Positions 12,471 through 23,234 of a stretch of 64,000 bases of DNA are shown here, in pieces. A program made the position numbers and the translations under genes. The notes beneath the pieces are model-generated. The model did no database searches, was not told where the DNA came from, and worked only from the letters and a program-made list of their open reading frames with translations. Origin of the DNA: Alopecurus myosuroides (taxonomy: Eukaryota > Streptophyta > Magnoliopsida > Poales > Poaceae). Numbering within the stretch: the first letter of the stretch is position 1; every line of letters starts with the position of its first letter. The stretch lies in contig CM054062.1 of NCBI GenBank assembly GCA_028641055.1, forward strand, positions 183,891,958 through 183,955,957, written 5' to 3'.

Positions 12471-12625
12471 CACCGTATCAAAATATAACATGTTTTATGT
12501 ATTCTACTAGGGACTACATAGGGAGCAAAATGAGTGAATCTACACACTAAAAATAAGTCTACATACATTCATATATTATCCATATTGAAATATCTAAAAC
12601 ATTTTATAATATGATACATCGGAAG
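12471..12625. mobile_element. Degenerate Stowaway MITE (about 155 bp)
   Basis: The ends read CACCGTATCAAAATATAAC and, inverted, CTTCCGATGTATCATATTAT, with TA on each side. The middle contains GAGCAAAATGAGTGAATCTACAC, a stretch characteristic of the grass Stowaway family (only partly quoted here: AGCAAAATGAGTGAATC). Both termini have drifted from CTCCCTCCGT, so this is an older copy than the one at 9340. Confidence 0.75.
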
Positions 12626-12875
12626 TATTAGGTACGTTATCCCTTTAAAAAAAAGTAGGAAAACAAAATAGATATGAGAAAAAACAATTCCGTCGCAAAA
12701 AGGGACGCTGGATTATGTTTTACCTTCGCTAGACAGTGAGTTTTGTCAGTGGAGACGTTCACAGAATTGTCACATGATTTTTGTAATGAAAATATTTTAC
12801 TTTTTTTACACCTAACGTTAATGTTGATGCTCTAGGCCGGATTGGCGCTGCAGGAACCTTCTAAATTATAAGAGA

Positions 12876-13005
12876 ACTAGTTGAATGCCCGTGCGTTGCC
12901 ACGGGCCATCAAGTTTTTTTCCAAAGAGCGATCGCTGAACCAAAGAGATGACGGGCGATTGGCAGTGACGTACCAACGTACGAACTGCAATTTAATAGTA
13001 AAGAT
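12876..13005. mobile_element. Short element with ACTAG...GCCCGTGCGTTGCCACGG start
   Basis: It begins ACTAGTTGAATGCCCGTGC and ends AATAGTAAAGAT. The same pair of terminal motifs, in the same order, bounds a 1.5-kb stretch at 21700-23220. The ends are not inverted repeats of each other. I recognise the two motifs as recurrent in grass intergenic DNA but cannot assign a transposon class. Confidence 0.45.
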
Positions 13006-14150
13006 TTTCTAATGGGCAGCATCTGCAAGAGCTTGAGTTTGGGTTACTCAAACCACATAGCCACGCTCTAGATATTCTTCACCACAGAAGGTTGAAGGAC
13101 ATGCTTCTATTTCACACTGCTCTCACTCTCTCCGCTTCCCTTGCAATCTCCCTCTCTCAAAACATAGAGCTGCAAACTAATGAGACATATCGAGCTAGTG
13201 AAGGGAATTGGTATGTCGTTGATGTAAGCAAAACCCTGAGAAGAAAAATGATCGAGTGATGTCTCACTAACTATAATGGGCCAAAAGAAAAGTGAAGCAT
13301 TATGCGTACATACATGTGGTTAGTCGCTCAGTACCCAAAATCTTGCGCGAAATGCTTCAGATTTTTTTGCAATGAACAAGTTGAGTGTCCAATATACAAT
13401 GGACTAATTCTCTTTATAAGAAAAATATTGCGTGTGCAGAAAAATATGAAATACAAAACAGTCTGATCCACAATAAAGATTCACAAACAAAAAAATACAG
13501 TGATCCAGGAGCACAATTGAACTCACACTCTAATTTCTTCTTGTTGCAATTATACAATAACGAAACTTGATCTAGGGCAATGAATTCAAAATCTTTTCCA
13601 TGTACACATATATGGTGTATCGCAAGCTTGGTAGTCCCCAATATTAATTCAGACTGAAAAAACAAATGCAAAGAAATTTAGCATATGCATGTCCTTATAA
13701 ATCACCCAACTTTATCACGAGGAAATCATGCTTTGCGGGCAAAGCCATTTCATGGTGTCTAATGTTAGGTACACCAAAGTATGCTCATTAAATAATATAA
13801 GAGAATTAACATATATACTCATTAAATAATATAAAACGAGAACTAATATTAAGAAGGAAAAAGAGCAAAATTTGCAAAATTCCAAATTGCTCTACAAGTA
13901 ATATGACTTTAAACGCATAAGCACAATATACTTGCCCTGCAAGCTCCGGACATAATACCGACATAAAAACGAATTAAGCCCTCTTCCACAAGAAACCCAA
14001 AAGGCAACGTGTAAAAGCTCCATTGTTTTCTTTCTTTTCTAACAAGAACGCACGTATATTTTCCAAAGTGAACCCAAATCTACCCGGTTTACCCTAGCCC
14101 TCGAAAGCCCACGGCCACCACGACTCGTCCGCCTTTGCCCCGCACAAACC
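13006..14150. other. Region upstream of the pyruvate kinase gene
   Basis: AT-rich and without a supported gene. It ends in the pyruvate kinase promoter. A small near-duplication (CATTAAATAATATAA) occurs at about 13787 and 13825. Nothing else could be supported. Confidence 0.5.
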
Positions 14151-14152
14151 CT

Positions 14153-14160
14153 CTATATAT
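14153..14160 (+). promoter_or_regulatory. TATA box of the pyruvate kinase gene
   Basis: CTCTATATATTCGC lies about 100 nt before the first ATG (14253) and 139 nt before the preferred ATG (14292), at a normal distance for a plant TATA box with a short 5'UTR. A fivefold CGCCT microrepeat lies in the likely leader at about 14199-14222. Confidence 0.7.
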
Positions 14161-14291
14161 TCGCTCGGACCGCCACCGTCGCTTCCAATCCAGCCTCCTC
14201 GCCTCGCCTCGCCTCGCCTCCCTCTCTTCGCCGCTTTGCACAAATCGCTCGCATGTCGCCCCCACGCTCCCTCTCTCTCGCCGGCGTGGCA

Positions 14292-17200
14292 ATGGCGGAC
14301 CAGTTGGAGAGCGGCGCCGGCCCGGAGGAGATTTGGCGGCGCCGCCCCAAGACCAAGATCGTCTGCACCCTCGGCCCGGCCTCGCGGTCCGTCGAGATGT
14401 GCGCGCGTCTCCTGCGCGCCGGCATGTGCGTCGCTAGGTTCAACTTCTCCCACGGCTCCCACGAGTACCACCAGGAGACCCTCGACAACCTCCACAAGGC
14501 CATGGACATCACCGGCATTCTCTGCGCCGTCATGCTCGACACCAAGGTCCGATACCTAGCCTCTGCATGCCCCTATTACCAACTTCTATTTTCTCCAGTT
14601 TTTGCTGTGATTGGCTTGTCGTCGTACGAACCCGATTCGATCTATCTTTGATTCCCTCGGATTGATATGTGAAAGATTGATGTGTGAAAATAGTTGGTAT
14701 GCATATGGAGCGTAAAATATTGTCAAATTTGCGACTTATTGCCTTATTGGTAGCTCCGGTTTAGTTTCTTTCAGAAAAGTTATGTTTTGTTTGGACAGAT
14801 GTAGAATAAACACGAAGTTTCGCTTTTAAGCATCTAAATAATTTTTTTATTGTGATCAAGTTAGGTACTTTACAAGGGTCATACAAATAATTAGTGTCTT
14901 GATTTGTTGCGCCAACTTGCATTATCAGAAGATATGTTCGAGACGAGAAATTTGATTTGATTTGAACCAAGTAGACTTGTATTGTCCACGGGACAATCCT
15001 TTCCTTTATGCATTGGTAACACTGCTGCAATGCCTAGCAAAATTAATTAGGATTCATGTTAATGTTAATGATAAATGTTGGTGTTCAAATCGGCAGATTA
15101 AATTTAAAACATGCTTTTGCTGTATGATGTACTGGTTGGTTATAGGATTGCTGTCAGTTTCAATAATGATGGGCACACTGACCAATTCCTTGATGAAATC
15201 TTTTTAGCTATATTTAAATTAATATTTATATCATGCTAAATAATAACATGTCCTTTTCTACAGTAATAAAAACCATCCATATCCCTAATGTTATATATAT
15301 TTTCTAGCCATGTGGTTTGATCTCATTTGTTGCCTGAATACGATGGTTCAGGATAGAGAAGAAATATTCCTTTCTCAAATTGTCTTATGCTCTAGATTTT
15401 TTTTAATAGGCCATTACGTCAAGCTAACGGTACTGGTTCACTTGCTGCTTATTTAACGTTGACATTATTATATGTTTTAAAACATATATGTACACTGCAA
15501 CAGTCAATTGTATTAAAAAGAGGATAAAATTGCTGACTAGATAAAATAAAGTCCAAACATTTACATCGACCATGGATCATCAGGCAAATAGTATAGAATC
15601 CAAACATAAAGAAATACCTTCCTTTCTACATTAAGGAAGTATTTAACTTATATTACTCTGATCTGGTGCTCCATTAGCCACTCTGAGATCTTTTAATTAC
15701 CCTATTTTGTACTTTTATATTATTCATTCATGTTTCATTTGGTGACTAGTAGTTTTAATTGCTAGGTGGTGCACAATCTTGTGATCGTATAGCATGAGTA
15801 TTGTCCTGAATTTTTGGTACCTGCTGAAATGTGCTATATGCTAGATATAAATTGTGTCGTCCTATTTACAGGATCAAGCATATGCATTAATCTGCATCAG
15901 TTCAGATGATAAGTAGATGAGGATTTCGTAGCTTTGTGGCTTGATTGACATAAATGCTACTTACTGTTTGTCAAAATAATTCATTGCAGCACATGAATCA
16001 TGCCGATATCCATTAATCCACATCAATTCAGATGATAACTAGAGGAGGATTTAATATCTTTGCGGCTTGCATGTCAGGATTAACTTCATTGCTACAAACT
16101 GTCTTGTCAAAATAACTTTTCCAATGTTAAGAGCTGCTTTCATGCATCCGTACTTAGAAATCTATTTGAAAATCTTGTAAAGTAATCGTAGCACATGAAT
16201 CATGCATGAGGTTTGCAATATTATTTATTTTCTGAACTATGCCATCCGCTGTCTTTCTTTGTACAGGGACCGGAGATACGCACTGGCTTTCTGAAAGATG
16301 GCAAGCCCATAAAGCTGACTCAGGGGCAAGAGATTACCATCACCACCGATTATACCATCAAGGGTGATGAGAGCATGATTTCCATGAGCTACCAGAAGTT
16401 GGCTGTAGATGTGAAGCCTGGGAGCACCATACTGTGCTCTGATGGCACCATCACACTCACAGCGCTTTCTTGCGATCCTGAGCAAGGTCTTGTTCGCTGC
16501 CGATGTGAGAACTCTGCCCTCCTAGGTGAGAGGAAGAATGTCAATCTTCCTGGAGTCATTGTGGATCTCCCAACACTTACAGAAAAGGACAAGGTTGATA
16601 TCATGCAGTGGGGTGTGCCAAACAAGATTGACATGATTGCACTCTCCTTTGTGCGGAAAGGATCAGACCTTCAGATGGTCCGAAGTGTGCTTGGTGAACA
16701 TGCGAAGTCTATCATACTTATGTCCAAGGTTTGTTTCATCTCCGCAAGATTGCATTTCTTTGGGTCGTGTTACTGTTTTCTTATGCTATTTATTCTCTTA
16801 CGCGCAGGTTGAGAATCAAGAAGGCGTTGCTAATTTTGATGACATACTTGCAAATTCTGATGCTTTCATGGTTGCACGAGGTGATTTGGGTATGGAGATC
16901 CCGATTGAGAAGATATTCTATGCTCAAAAGGTGATGATCTTCAAGTGCAATCAGCAAGGAAAGCCTGTTGTCACTGCAACCCAGATGCTGGAGTCTATGA
17001 TTAAATCTCCCCGCCCTACCAGGGCTGAAGCTACTGATGTGGCCAATGCTGTCCTAGACGGAACTGACTGTGTGATGCTTAGTGGTGAGACTGCAGCAGG
17101 GGCATATCCAGAATTAGCAGTGCAGACAATGTCCAACATCTGCTTGATGGCGGAGTCATATGTGGATCATGATGCAGTCTTCAAGCTGATCAGTAAAGCA

Positions 17201-17623
17201 GCCCCAAGTCCGATGAGCCCACTGGAGAGTTTGGCATCATCAGCTGTTCGGACGGCTAATATCTCCAAAGCATCACTCATCTTGGTCCTCACGAGGGGAG
17301 GTACAACTGCAAGGCTTGTCGCCAAGTACAGGCCAGCCATGCCGATACTGAATGCCGTGGTTCCAGAACTGAAGACAGGCAATGACTTTGACTGGACTTG
17401 CAGCGATGAGACTCCTGCAAGGCAGAGCCTCATTGTTAGGGGCCTGATCCCCATGTTGAGTGCCGCCACAGCAAAGGCTTCTGACACTGAGGCTACTGAG
17501 GAGGCCATCGGTTTTGCCCTAGACCATGCGAAGAAGCTCGGCCTCTGCAAGTCAGGAGATTCAGTGGTTGCGGTGCATCGTCTGAGCGCATCATCTCTCG
17601 TCAGGATCTTGACAGTCGCTTAG
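14292..17623 (+). CDS. Cytosolic pyruvate kinase (3 exons, 510 aa)
   Basis: Makes pyruvate and ATP from phosphoenolpyruvate and ADP, the last step of glycolysis, in the cytosol. Exons: 14292-14546, 16267-16728, 16808-17623; both introns are GT-AG and all junctions are in phase 0, giving 510 aa, normal for plant cytosolic forms. Visible motifs: TKIVCTLGPASRS (21-33), RFNFSHG with substrate-contacting Arg, Asn and Ser (49-55), the join K-GPEIRTG across intron 1, the signature IILMSK-VENQEG whose catalytic Lys239 is the last codon of exon 2, and ARGDLGMEIP (262-271) for metal binding. There is no transit peptide, which argues against a plastid isoform. ATG 14292 has G at -3 and +4 and starts MADQ; an in-frame ATG at 14253 would add 13 residues in a poorer context. 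The next gene, the RING ligase, is convergent. Confidence 0.95.
15870..16120 (+). repeat. Imperfect tandem duplication in pyruvate kinase intron 1
   Basis: About 15870-15985 and 15990-16120 share the ordered words GCATTAATCTGCATCAGTTC / CCATTAATCCACATCAATTC, AGATGATAA, GGATTT, CTTTG(T/C)GGCTTG and TGTC(A/AA)AAATAA. GCAGCACATGAATCATGC recurs near 15987 and again (as GTAGCACATGAATCATGC) near 16189. It has no evident effect on splicing. Confidence 0.65.
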
Positions 17624-18414
17624 TGTGAGGTGAGGTCAGGTGGGCTCATTGGGCCAAATTTTGTTAGGTTATCGGATCGTTACTAGTATCGTTGTGTCCC
17701 CGTATCGTGAGTCCTATATGCAAACTTCGTTTTTATGTAAGAGAGATTTTGCCTATTTGCTCTAGGATGATTCTCCCAGGAGTTTGCTGGGTGGAGTCTA
17801 TTTTCATATGCATCTTAGCACTATCCCTCAATAATACTCGATATATATATTACTTAATACTATGTCAATGTGTTCCATGTGTGTTGTGAATGCTACAAAT
17901 TATGCGTGTAGCCATTGTGCCGTGTTGATTTCGAATTTTGGAGCAATGTCAGCAGCCTAGCTGTGCCATGTTTTTGAGATGCGTAATATATACCGAGCCA
18001 TTTTCTTAAAAAAATCAGTTGAGCTAGAAAAAATCAGTTGCGCTAAAAAAGTGCAAATTGCTCGGAAGTCAGAACAGAGGCCGCATATTGAATTGAGTAT
18101 ATCGCCCAAGAAAGCTAAAGTCTTAAAAGAGATAAAATTTGTGGTCGATGGAGACGTGTAAACTCCTACGCTGATGGCTGATGAAACCTCCTAACAAACA
18201 TACAAATAAACCAAAACACACACATCCTCGTTCGCCAGAACTCTACGGTTAACTTTGTTCTTATCTTAGCGTAGTATACTTGCAATTCTGTCCATATGAA
18301 CACAGCGGCGACCAGGAACGAACAATTCACTTCAACAAATTAACGAATTCAGATTCGTAGGAGAACGAAGATGCAGACTAGACAGCTACTGTACAACGTA
18401 GCATATTTTGAGTG
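17624..18414. other. Intergenic region between convergent genes
   Basis: Holds the 3'UTR of pyruvate kinase (AATAA-type signals near 17830) and, on the other strand, the 3'UTR of the RING gene. No further coding sequence is supported; a 60-codon open frame at 17979 has no recognisable features. Confidence 0.6.
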
Positions 18415-19365
18415 TCATCTTGACGACGAGGAGGAGCTCCCGTTCGATCTGCGTGAGAACAAGCGGCCAAAAGGCCGTGCAAGCCACCGCCGCCTGGCTC
18501 CTCCATCGCCGCCGCCATCGTTTGCACCGGATGCGTCCGCGATTTGCTCATCGCCGCCATTGCCAGTGCCAGTGCCGGCCGGCTCCGTGACCGCGGCCTC
18601 GTCCGTGGGCATCTGGAACCTGCAGACAGGACAGGAGCTGTGCGCGTCCAGCCACGGCACGATGCACTCATCGTGGAACCTGTGCTTGCACGGCATCTCC
18701 CTTGCCTCGCCGCCGGCCTCGAACTCGTCCAGGCACACTGGGCAGGTGATAGGCGCGGCCTCGCGTATCTTGACGGTGGGCATGGCGGCCACGGCCTCCT
18801 TCTTGGCCGGCAGCGTGCCTTGCCGGCTCGGGTCGGTCTCTGCCAGGTACTCCAGCAGCAAGTCCAGCCCGGGGCCAAGAATCAGCTCACCTAGCGTCAG
18901 GCCTGGGCCCCTGGTGCCGGCGCCTCCCCGCTCTGGCATGAGCATGGCGTGCGGATCGGTGGGGCTAACCAGCACGAGCCCCGAGTCTGGCGCGTTGCCG
19001 TCGGCGTCGCCGTCCCGGAGCGCGTTGAGCAGCTGCAGGAAGGCGAGTTGACGGTACTGTCTTCGCGCCAAGAGCGCGAGGTCGCCGACAGCGGCGGCGT
19101 CGCCGGCGTCGGGCCCGTAGGAGACGCCGAGGAGGTCCATGAGGATAGGCGGCCACGGCTGTACCGCGTGGTCCGGCCTCGCGCCCGCGCCGTCTACGCC
19201 GGACTCCGTGGTGGCGTTGCTGCTCCTCCGGCCGTCTGCCATCTCCTCCACGAATCCGGAGTGGCAGCGCGGGCACGTCACGACATCGACGCCCAGCTCT
19301 GGCCGTACCATCAGCGAGCACATGTGGCAGTAGTATCGACAGGTTGCACCGGGCTCCTCATCCAT
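18415..19365 (-). CDS. RING-H2 E3 ubiquitin ligase with N-terminal zinc ribbon
   Basis: A 316-aa protein in a single coding exon. The N-terminus (residues about 9-38) carries CRYYCHMC...CPRCHSGF, a four-cysteine zinc ribbon found at the start of a plant RING family (RING1/RDUF/RHC1A-like). The RING-H2 domain is at about 208-249 with CPVCLDEF, CKHRFHDECIVPWL and CPVCR, all eight metal ligands present. Between them is a hydrophobic helix-rich segment, and the C-terminus ends in a basic stretch plus a serine run. Known members attach ubiquitin to substrates with an E2; the substrate cannot be told from sequence. The start at 19365 (MDEEPG) is chosen because the 22 upstream codons of the open frame run into a splice acceptor at 19402 and look like leader. 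Confidence 0.92.
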   Translation of the reverse strand: MDEEPGATCRYYCHMCSLMVRPELGVDVVTCPRCHSGFVEEMADGRRSSNATTESGVDGAGARPDHAVQPWPPILMDLLGVSYGPDAGDAAAVGDLALLARRQYRQLAFLQLLNALRDGDADGNAPDSGLVLVSPTDPHAMLMPERGGAGTRGPGLTLGELILGPGLDLLLEYLAETDPSRQGTLPAKKEAVAAMPTVKIREAAPITCPVCLDEFEAGGEAREMPCKHRFHDECIVPWLDAHSSCPVCRFQMPTDEAAVTEPAGTGTGNGGDEQIADASGANDGGGDGGARRRWLARPFGRLFSRRSNGSSSSSSR

Positions 19366-19401
19366 GTCTTTCTCCCGAGTTCCTGTCTGCTCGATCGAGA
19401 A

Positions 19402-19671
19402 CTGCATACCGGAACCAAAATTCAGCACCATCAGTTATGCCAAGATGCGAAATTTTCATTTTTTTTTTCCAAAATTAATTAGCACAGATGTTCTGAATAC
19501 AGATTCCCCCTTTCCAACAGAAAGAACATAATTTATCCTCTGCGGATTGATGGATGCACGACCTAACGATTCTTTGCAGCATAATTAAAGTTGCACAGAC
19601 GATTGACGCAATCCTATAACAAACAACATAGAGCATAGAAACGTGACTGGAAGATTGGTAAAAGAACTTAC
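19402..19671 (-). other. Probable 5'UTR intron of the RING gene
   Basis: On the minus strand CTC|GTAAGT at 19671 and GGTATGCAG at 19402 form a good donor and acceptor pair (270 nt) upstream of the chosen ATG. It explains why the open frame seems to extend beyond the conserved N-terminus. The first exon would lie upstream of 19672. Not tested by transcript data. Confidence 0.6.
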
Positions 19672-20380
19672 GAGATATACAGGACAGATTGAGGAGCTCC
19701 GGAGATGAAGATGGTTTTGATGCCAAGAGGAACCAAAACCAGAGCGAGGAGGAGAGGCCAGCAAGAGGAGGAAGAGGCGTACAAAGGCGAGATATGTCGA
19801 TGCCTAAAAACTTGTGGGCGCCTTGGGATAATTGGTGGCTTCTTGTTTTGCACATCGATGGGTTAGTTATGTGGGACGTGTTAATTGTTGCTTAGTCCAG
19901 CGGAGAGTTCTAGTCCACGGAGACTCTCAGGTTTTGGCTAAATTTTGTATAGATGATATAGCTTTCGCTGCTGTCATGTCGTGTGGGTAACGTGAGCGAG
20001 CCCGAGAACAGGACTGCTCCATGGAATACAAACGGGGGTGACGGGAACGGTTTTGACAAGTTCCTCCCCGCTGGATGGCGTATCTGTGACGAAGGGTGTG
20101 GCGTTGGCGCGAGCGATGAGACCGAGAATGCATTCAAGTCACAAGGGCACCACCGAGGCCGTGACAGTTGACGTTCCAAAATTGTGCACCACCGGGCTGA
20201 GGATAATTGGCATGTGGTCTTACTGTGTTACCTTTTTTTTATAGGGACCCCTTCTCTATTTTCTAGAGGAGTACGGTGTATACGATGAAATGGATCTCCT
20301 AACTAGCTCAATTCTTTCTTGGAACAATCAAGCATGTGCATGCTAGCATTTCGGTTAATACTTTCGGGATAGATAAGGAG
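19672..20380. other. Upstream region of the RING gene
   Basis: Probably contains its first non-coding exon and promoter on the minus strand. A weak TATA-like GCTATATCATC lies near 19951-19964 (minus). No other gene is supported. Confidence 0.4.
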
Positions 20381-20396
20381 GGCATATATTCAAAAC

Positions 20397-21509
20397 GGCG
20401 TGAAAAAGACTCCGCTGCTCGCCCCCCAAGGGCAACGGGTCTCCCCTACCTCCAGCCGCCCTCCTCCCCCCAACCTCCCTTCCCCCGTCGTCGCCGGTAA
20501 GGGTCGCCGGTGGTGGCGGCCTTTCTTTTCCCGCGTCGTGTGGGCCGGTCGGGGCCTCTCCCTCTTGGCGTGGTGCACCTCGGGAGGCCTGCTCCGGCGC
20601 GGCCGGGTGGTACTGGCGGCGGTGCCGAGCCGTGGTGGAGATCCCCGGCTTCAGGTGGCGCCATGGCCGGCTTAGCCCTGGTCTAGGCCTTGGACGGGCC
20701 CAGGTGGGCTTGAGCGGGTCGGGGTGTTGCGGCCGCGGGACTCCCTGGATGTGATGGCCGCGACGTTCCTGGGACTGCGGCGGCGGCGTTGTGGCCTGCC
20801 TATTGCAGCAGGGCGGACGGGGCTTTACGGGCCTATCCGGGCTCGGCCGGGCCCGTTGGGGCATCGTGTGCCTCCGCTGCTCTGTCCGGTCGATGACAGC
20901 CTCTCGGCGGTGGAGGTGGGTACCTCCTGCGTGGCTATGAGGCTCATGTCTATCGCCCCGGCGTTGTCGTGTGTTGGCGTCCCGCAGGCCGTTTGCCGGT
21001 AGCACGAAGCGACCGATGAGGGTGGCTCAAGATCGTGGTGGCGCATGTTGGTGGCTGGGAACGCTCGGTGGTGGTACTCCCTTGCGCTGGAGTTTTTTTA
21101 TGGATAGGGTCGGGAGAAATCTCTGTCGGCTAGTCTAACTCTGACGTGGTGCCGCCGTCATGTGGCACCTTTCCTTCATGGAGAGCGTCGTGAGAATCCT
21201 TGGCCACTGTACTTTGTGTGCCTGGGGAAACCCTAGGACCCCTGGTCTGGGTAGCAGGCGTTGTGTCGATGGTGCTTCCCTTCCTAAAGGGGCTGCTTGG
21301 CACGGGGCGCTTCAGAGTGCTTGGAACGTGGTGGGATGAAGACGGAGGGTGCAGCGGTGGCAGGTCTTCTTCATTTTGTCACTTCGCCTTAGCTTTCATT
21401 TCTTTTCTTTTTTGGGCATGTTTGTGTTGTTGCCCCAGCATTCTCTTTGGTTCGAACTCTTGTATCGGTGTGGTTTCTCTATTAATATAGCGGGGCGAAA
21501 GCCTATTTT
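20397..21509 (+). mobile_element. Retroposon flanked by 16-bp target duplication
   Basis: The 1.1-kb GC-rich block is bracketed by GGCATATATTCAAAAC (20381-20396) and GGCATGTATTCAAAAC (21510-21525), a 15/16 match typical of target-primed insertion by LINE machinery. The 3' end reads TTAATATAGCGGGGCGAAAGCC then TATTTT (only short parts quoted: GGGGCGAAAGCC). No poly-A is present. Open frames on both strands (up to 216 codons) are GC-rich shadows without a recognisable domain. Likely a 5'-truncated or non-autonomous non-LTR retroposon; it might alternatively be a retroposed non-coding transcript. Confidence 0.65.
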
Positions 21510-21699
21510 GGCATGTATTCAAAACAAATGAGTTATTATCAGTATGTTGATCTTTTGACCTCGGAACCGAGCAAGAAGCCCCTCGGATAGTGGGCGGTTG
21601 GTATTAGAAGATTAGTAAATATTGTATATCCCATAAGCTATTGGTTCTATTTTGAGGGGCGATAACTCACCATGTAAGATAGAATGCAAATGCTTAATT

Positions 21700-23220
21700 A
21701 CTAGCACGCTGCTCGTGCTTTGCTACGGAATAAACGACAATTCCATTAATAGGTTGTGTGGTATGTCTAGATTGTCGTGGTCGTGTTACACTCACGAAAA
21801 TTTGCGAGTGGTGTGACGTAATCGGGTGTGATGTGAAGTAATCGGGTGCTTGTCGAGGTGTTCTTAAAGTATTCAGTTGGTGCTTGACGATAATCGGTGC
21901 TGGTGTCGAAGTAGAAACTGACTGATAGGCTTATGTCGAGTGTCGGGATGGTTTCGTGGTGCCGTTGGTAGTGCCCGGAATGGTTAGTGTTGTCCCGGGT
22001 ATCCCGTTGTGGTCTAAAGGGCAACGCCTTACTTCCAAGAGGTGGCGAGGGGCACTACGAGACGGTCGTGGAAATCGTGATGTGGCCGAGGGGATCGAGA
22101 ACGAACAATGACCCCAGCGAGAACTCTGGTCGATGGTGCGGCGAGAGCCGCCGGATACCCACGGACATGGGGTGGGGGCGTCTCCCGCTCCCTATGGGGT
22201 CCTGTCGGGTACCTACCCGACTTGGAGTGGGTGATGCCCCAGCGAGGCGAGAGGTGGTTTCGACCCTTGGACAACAACACATTTACACAAACTTGGACTA
22301 CGCGTGGCGTGGCGACATGGATGGGGTTGGCGAGGCTGCGGCATGGTCGACGGCCAACGAACGGGAAACCGGACCATGGTCGGCCGGCATATAAATAAGC
22401 TTCTCGTATATTGCCATGGTTTAGCTGGATCCAGGTATACGGTAACCAGCTGCTAGCGTCGTACTCACTTCATCGCCTAGATAGGTTTGAACCCGTAGGA
22501 AACTAACAACACATGAGTCGGCTGGGTACATGTGAGTGGCGTGTTGTTCGTTGCTTTTCCCTGGCTGCTAGCGGGTGGAGATAGGGAACAAGCAGTGGAG
22601 CGCGAATCGGATAGGAGATGGAGTACCATGGCATGCTCGACCCGGACCTGGTTAGCGAGGATGCAGTTCCGCTCCCGCCCTGTCCGCTAGCCGCTGAAGG
22701 TAGAGGATGGACTCACGAAACGGTTCTTTTTTTCATCCTCCGCTAGCCACTAAAGGTAGAGGATGGAATGACGCAGCGGTTTTTTTCAGCTATAGTCGAT
22801 TACTTTTGGTTTTTTACCGAGTGTTATATTGTGAGTTCACCATATTATACGTGTGTGCGTTTCAATGGATATTTACTGGGCCGCCCCACATCAAAGGATC
22901 ACAATCGATCGGGCAAAGTCACGCTAGCGATGGATACTTGCTTAATTTTCGTGGATAATCCCTTAATAGTAGTACTAAAAATTGGATGGATAATTGGGTT
23001 AGTTGAGGTAGATATTGTTTGTTAGGGCATGCATGCGGTGTGTTAGTTAGTTCCGTGTACGAGGAGAGAGAAGTGGAGTGGATATTGTTTGTTAGTGCAT
23101 GCATGCATGTTAGTTAGTTCTCGTGTGTATACGATGAGGGACAAGTGGAGTGGCATTTGTCCCGTAATTTTTTAGATGTGTGACACCGCTCACCGTCACT
23201 GTAACCTTAATAGTAAAGAT
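21700..23220. mobile_element. 1.5-kb element bounded by ACTAG...ACGG and AATAGTAAAGAT
   Basis: Starts ACTAGCACGCTGCTCGTGC followed by TTTGCTACGG and ends AATAGTAAAGAT, the same pair as the 130-bp element at 12876-13005. The interior holds no recognisable protein, but has two local duplications: CTAGCC(G/A)CT(G/A)AAGGTAGAGG near 22687 and 22743, and an approximately 80-bp tandem repeat at 22995-23152. The class is not established. Confidence 0.4.
22995..23152 (+). repeat. Two-copy tandem repeat of about 80 bp
   Basis: ATATTGTTTGTTAG(G/T)GCATGCATGC, then TTAGTTAGTTC, then GAAGTGGAGTGG / ACAAGTGGAGTGG, occur twice head to tail with small insertions. Copies run about 22995-23078 and 23079-23152. 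Confidence 0.7.
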
Positions 23221-23234
23221 TAGCTGGTCCTAGA

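Noticed and set aside
18371..19051. 226-codon plus-strand frame.
   Set aside because: Antisense shadow of the RING-H2 gene, whose zinc ligands and domain order are clear on the minus strand.
20355..21005. 216-codon minus-strand frame rich in Pro, Arg and His.
   Set aside because: Composition follows from high GC, several overlapping frames of like length exist on both strands, and the whole block is a retroposon with target duplications.
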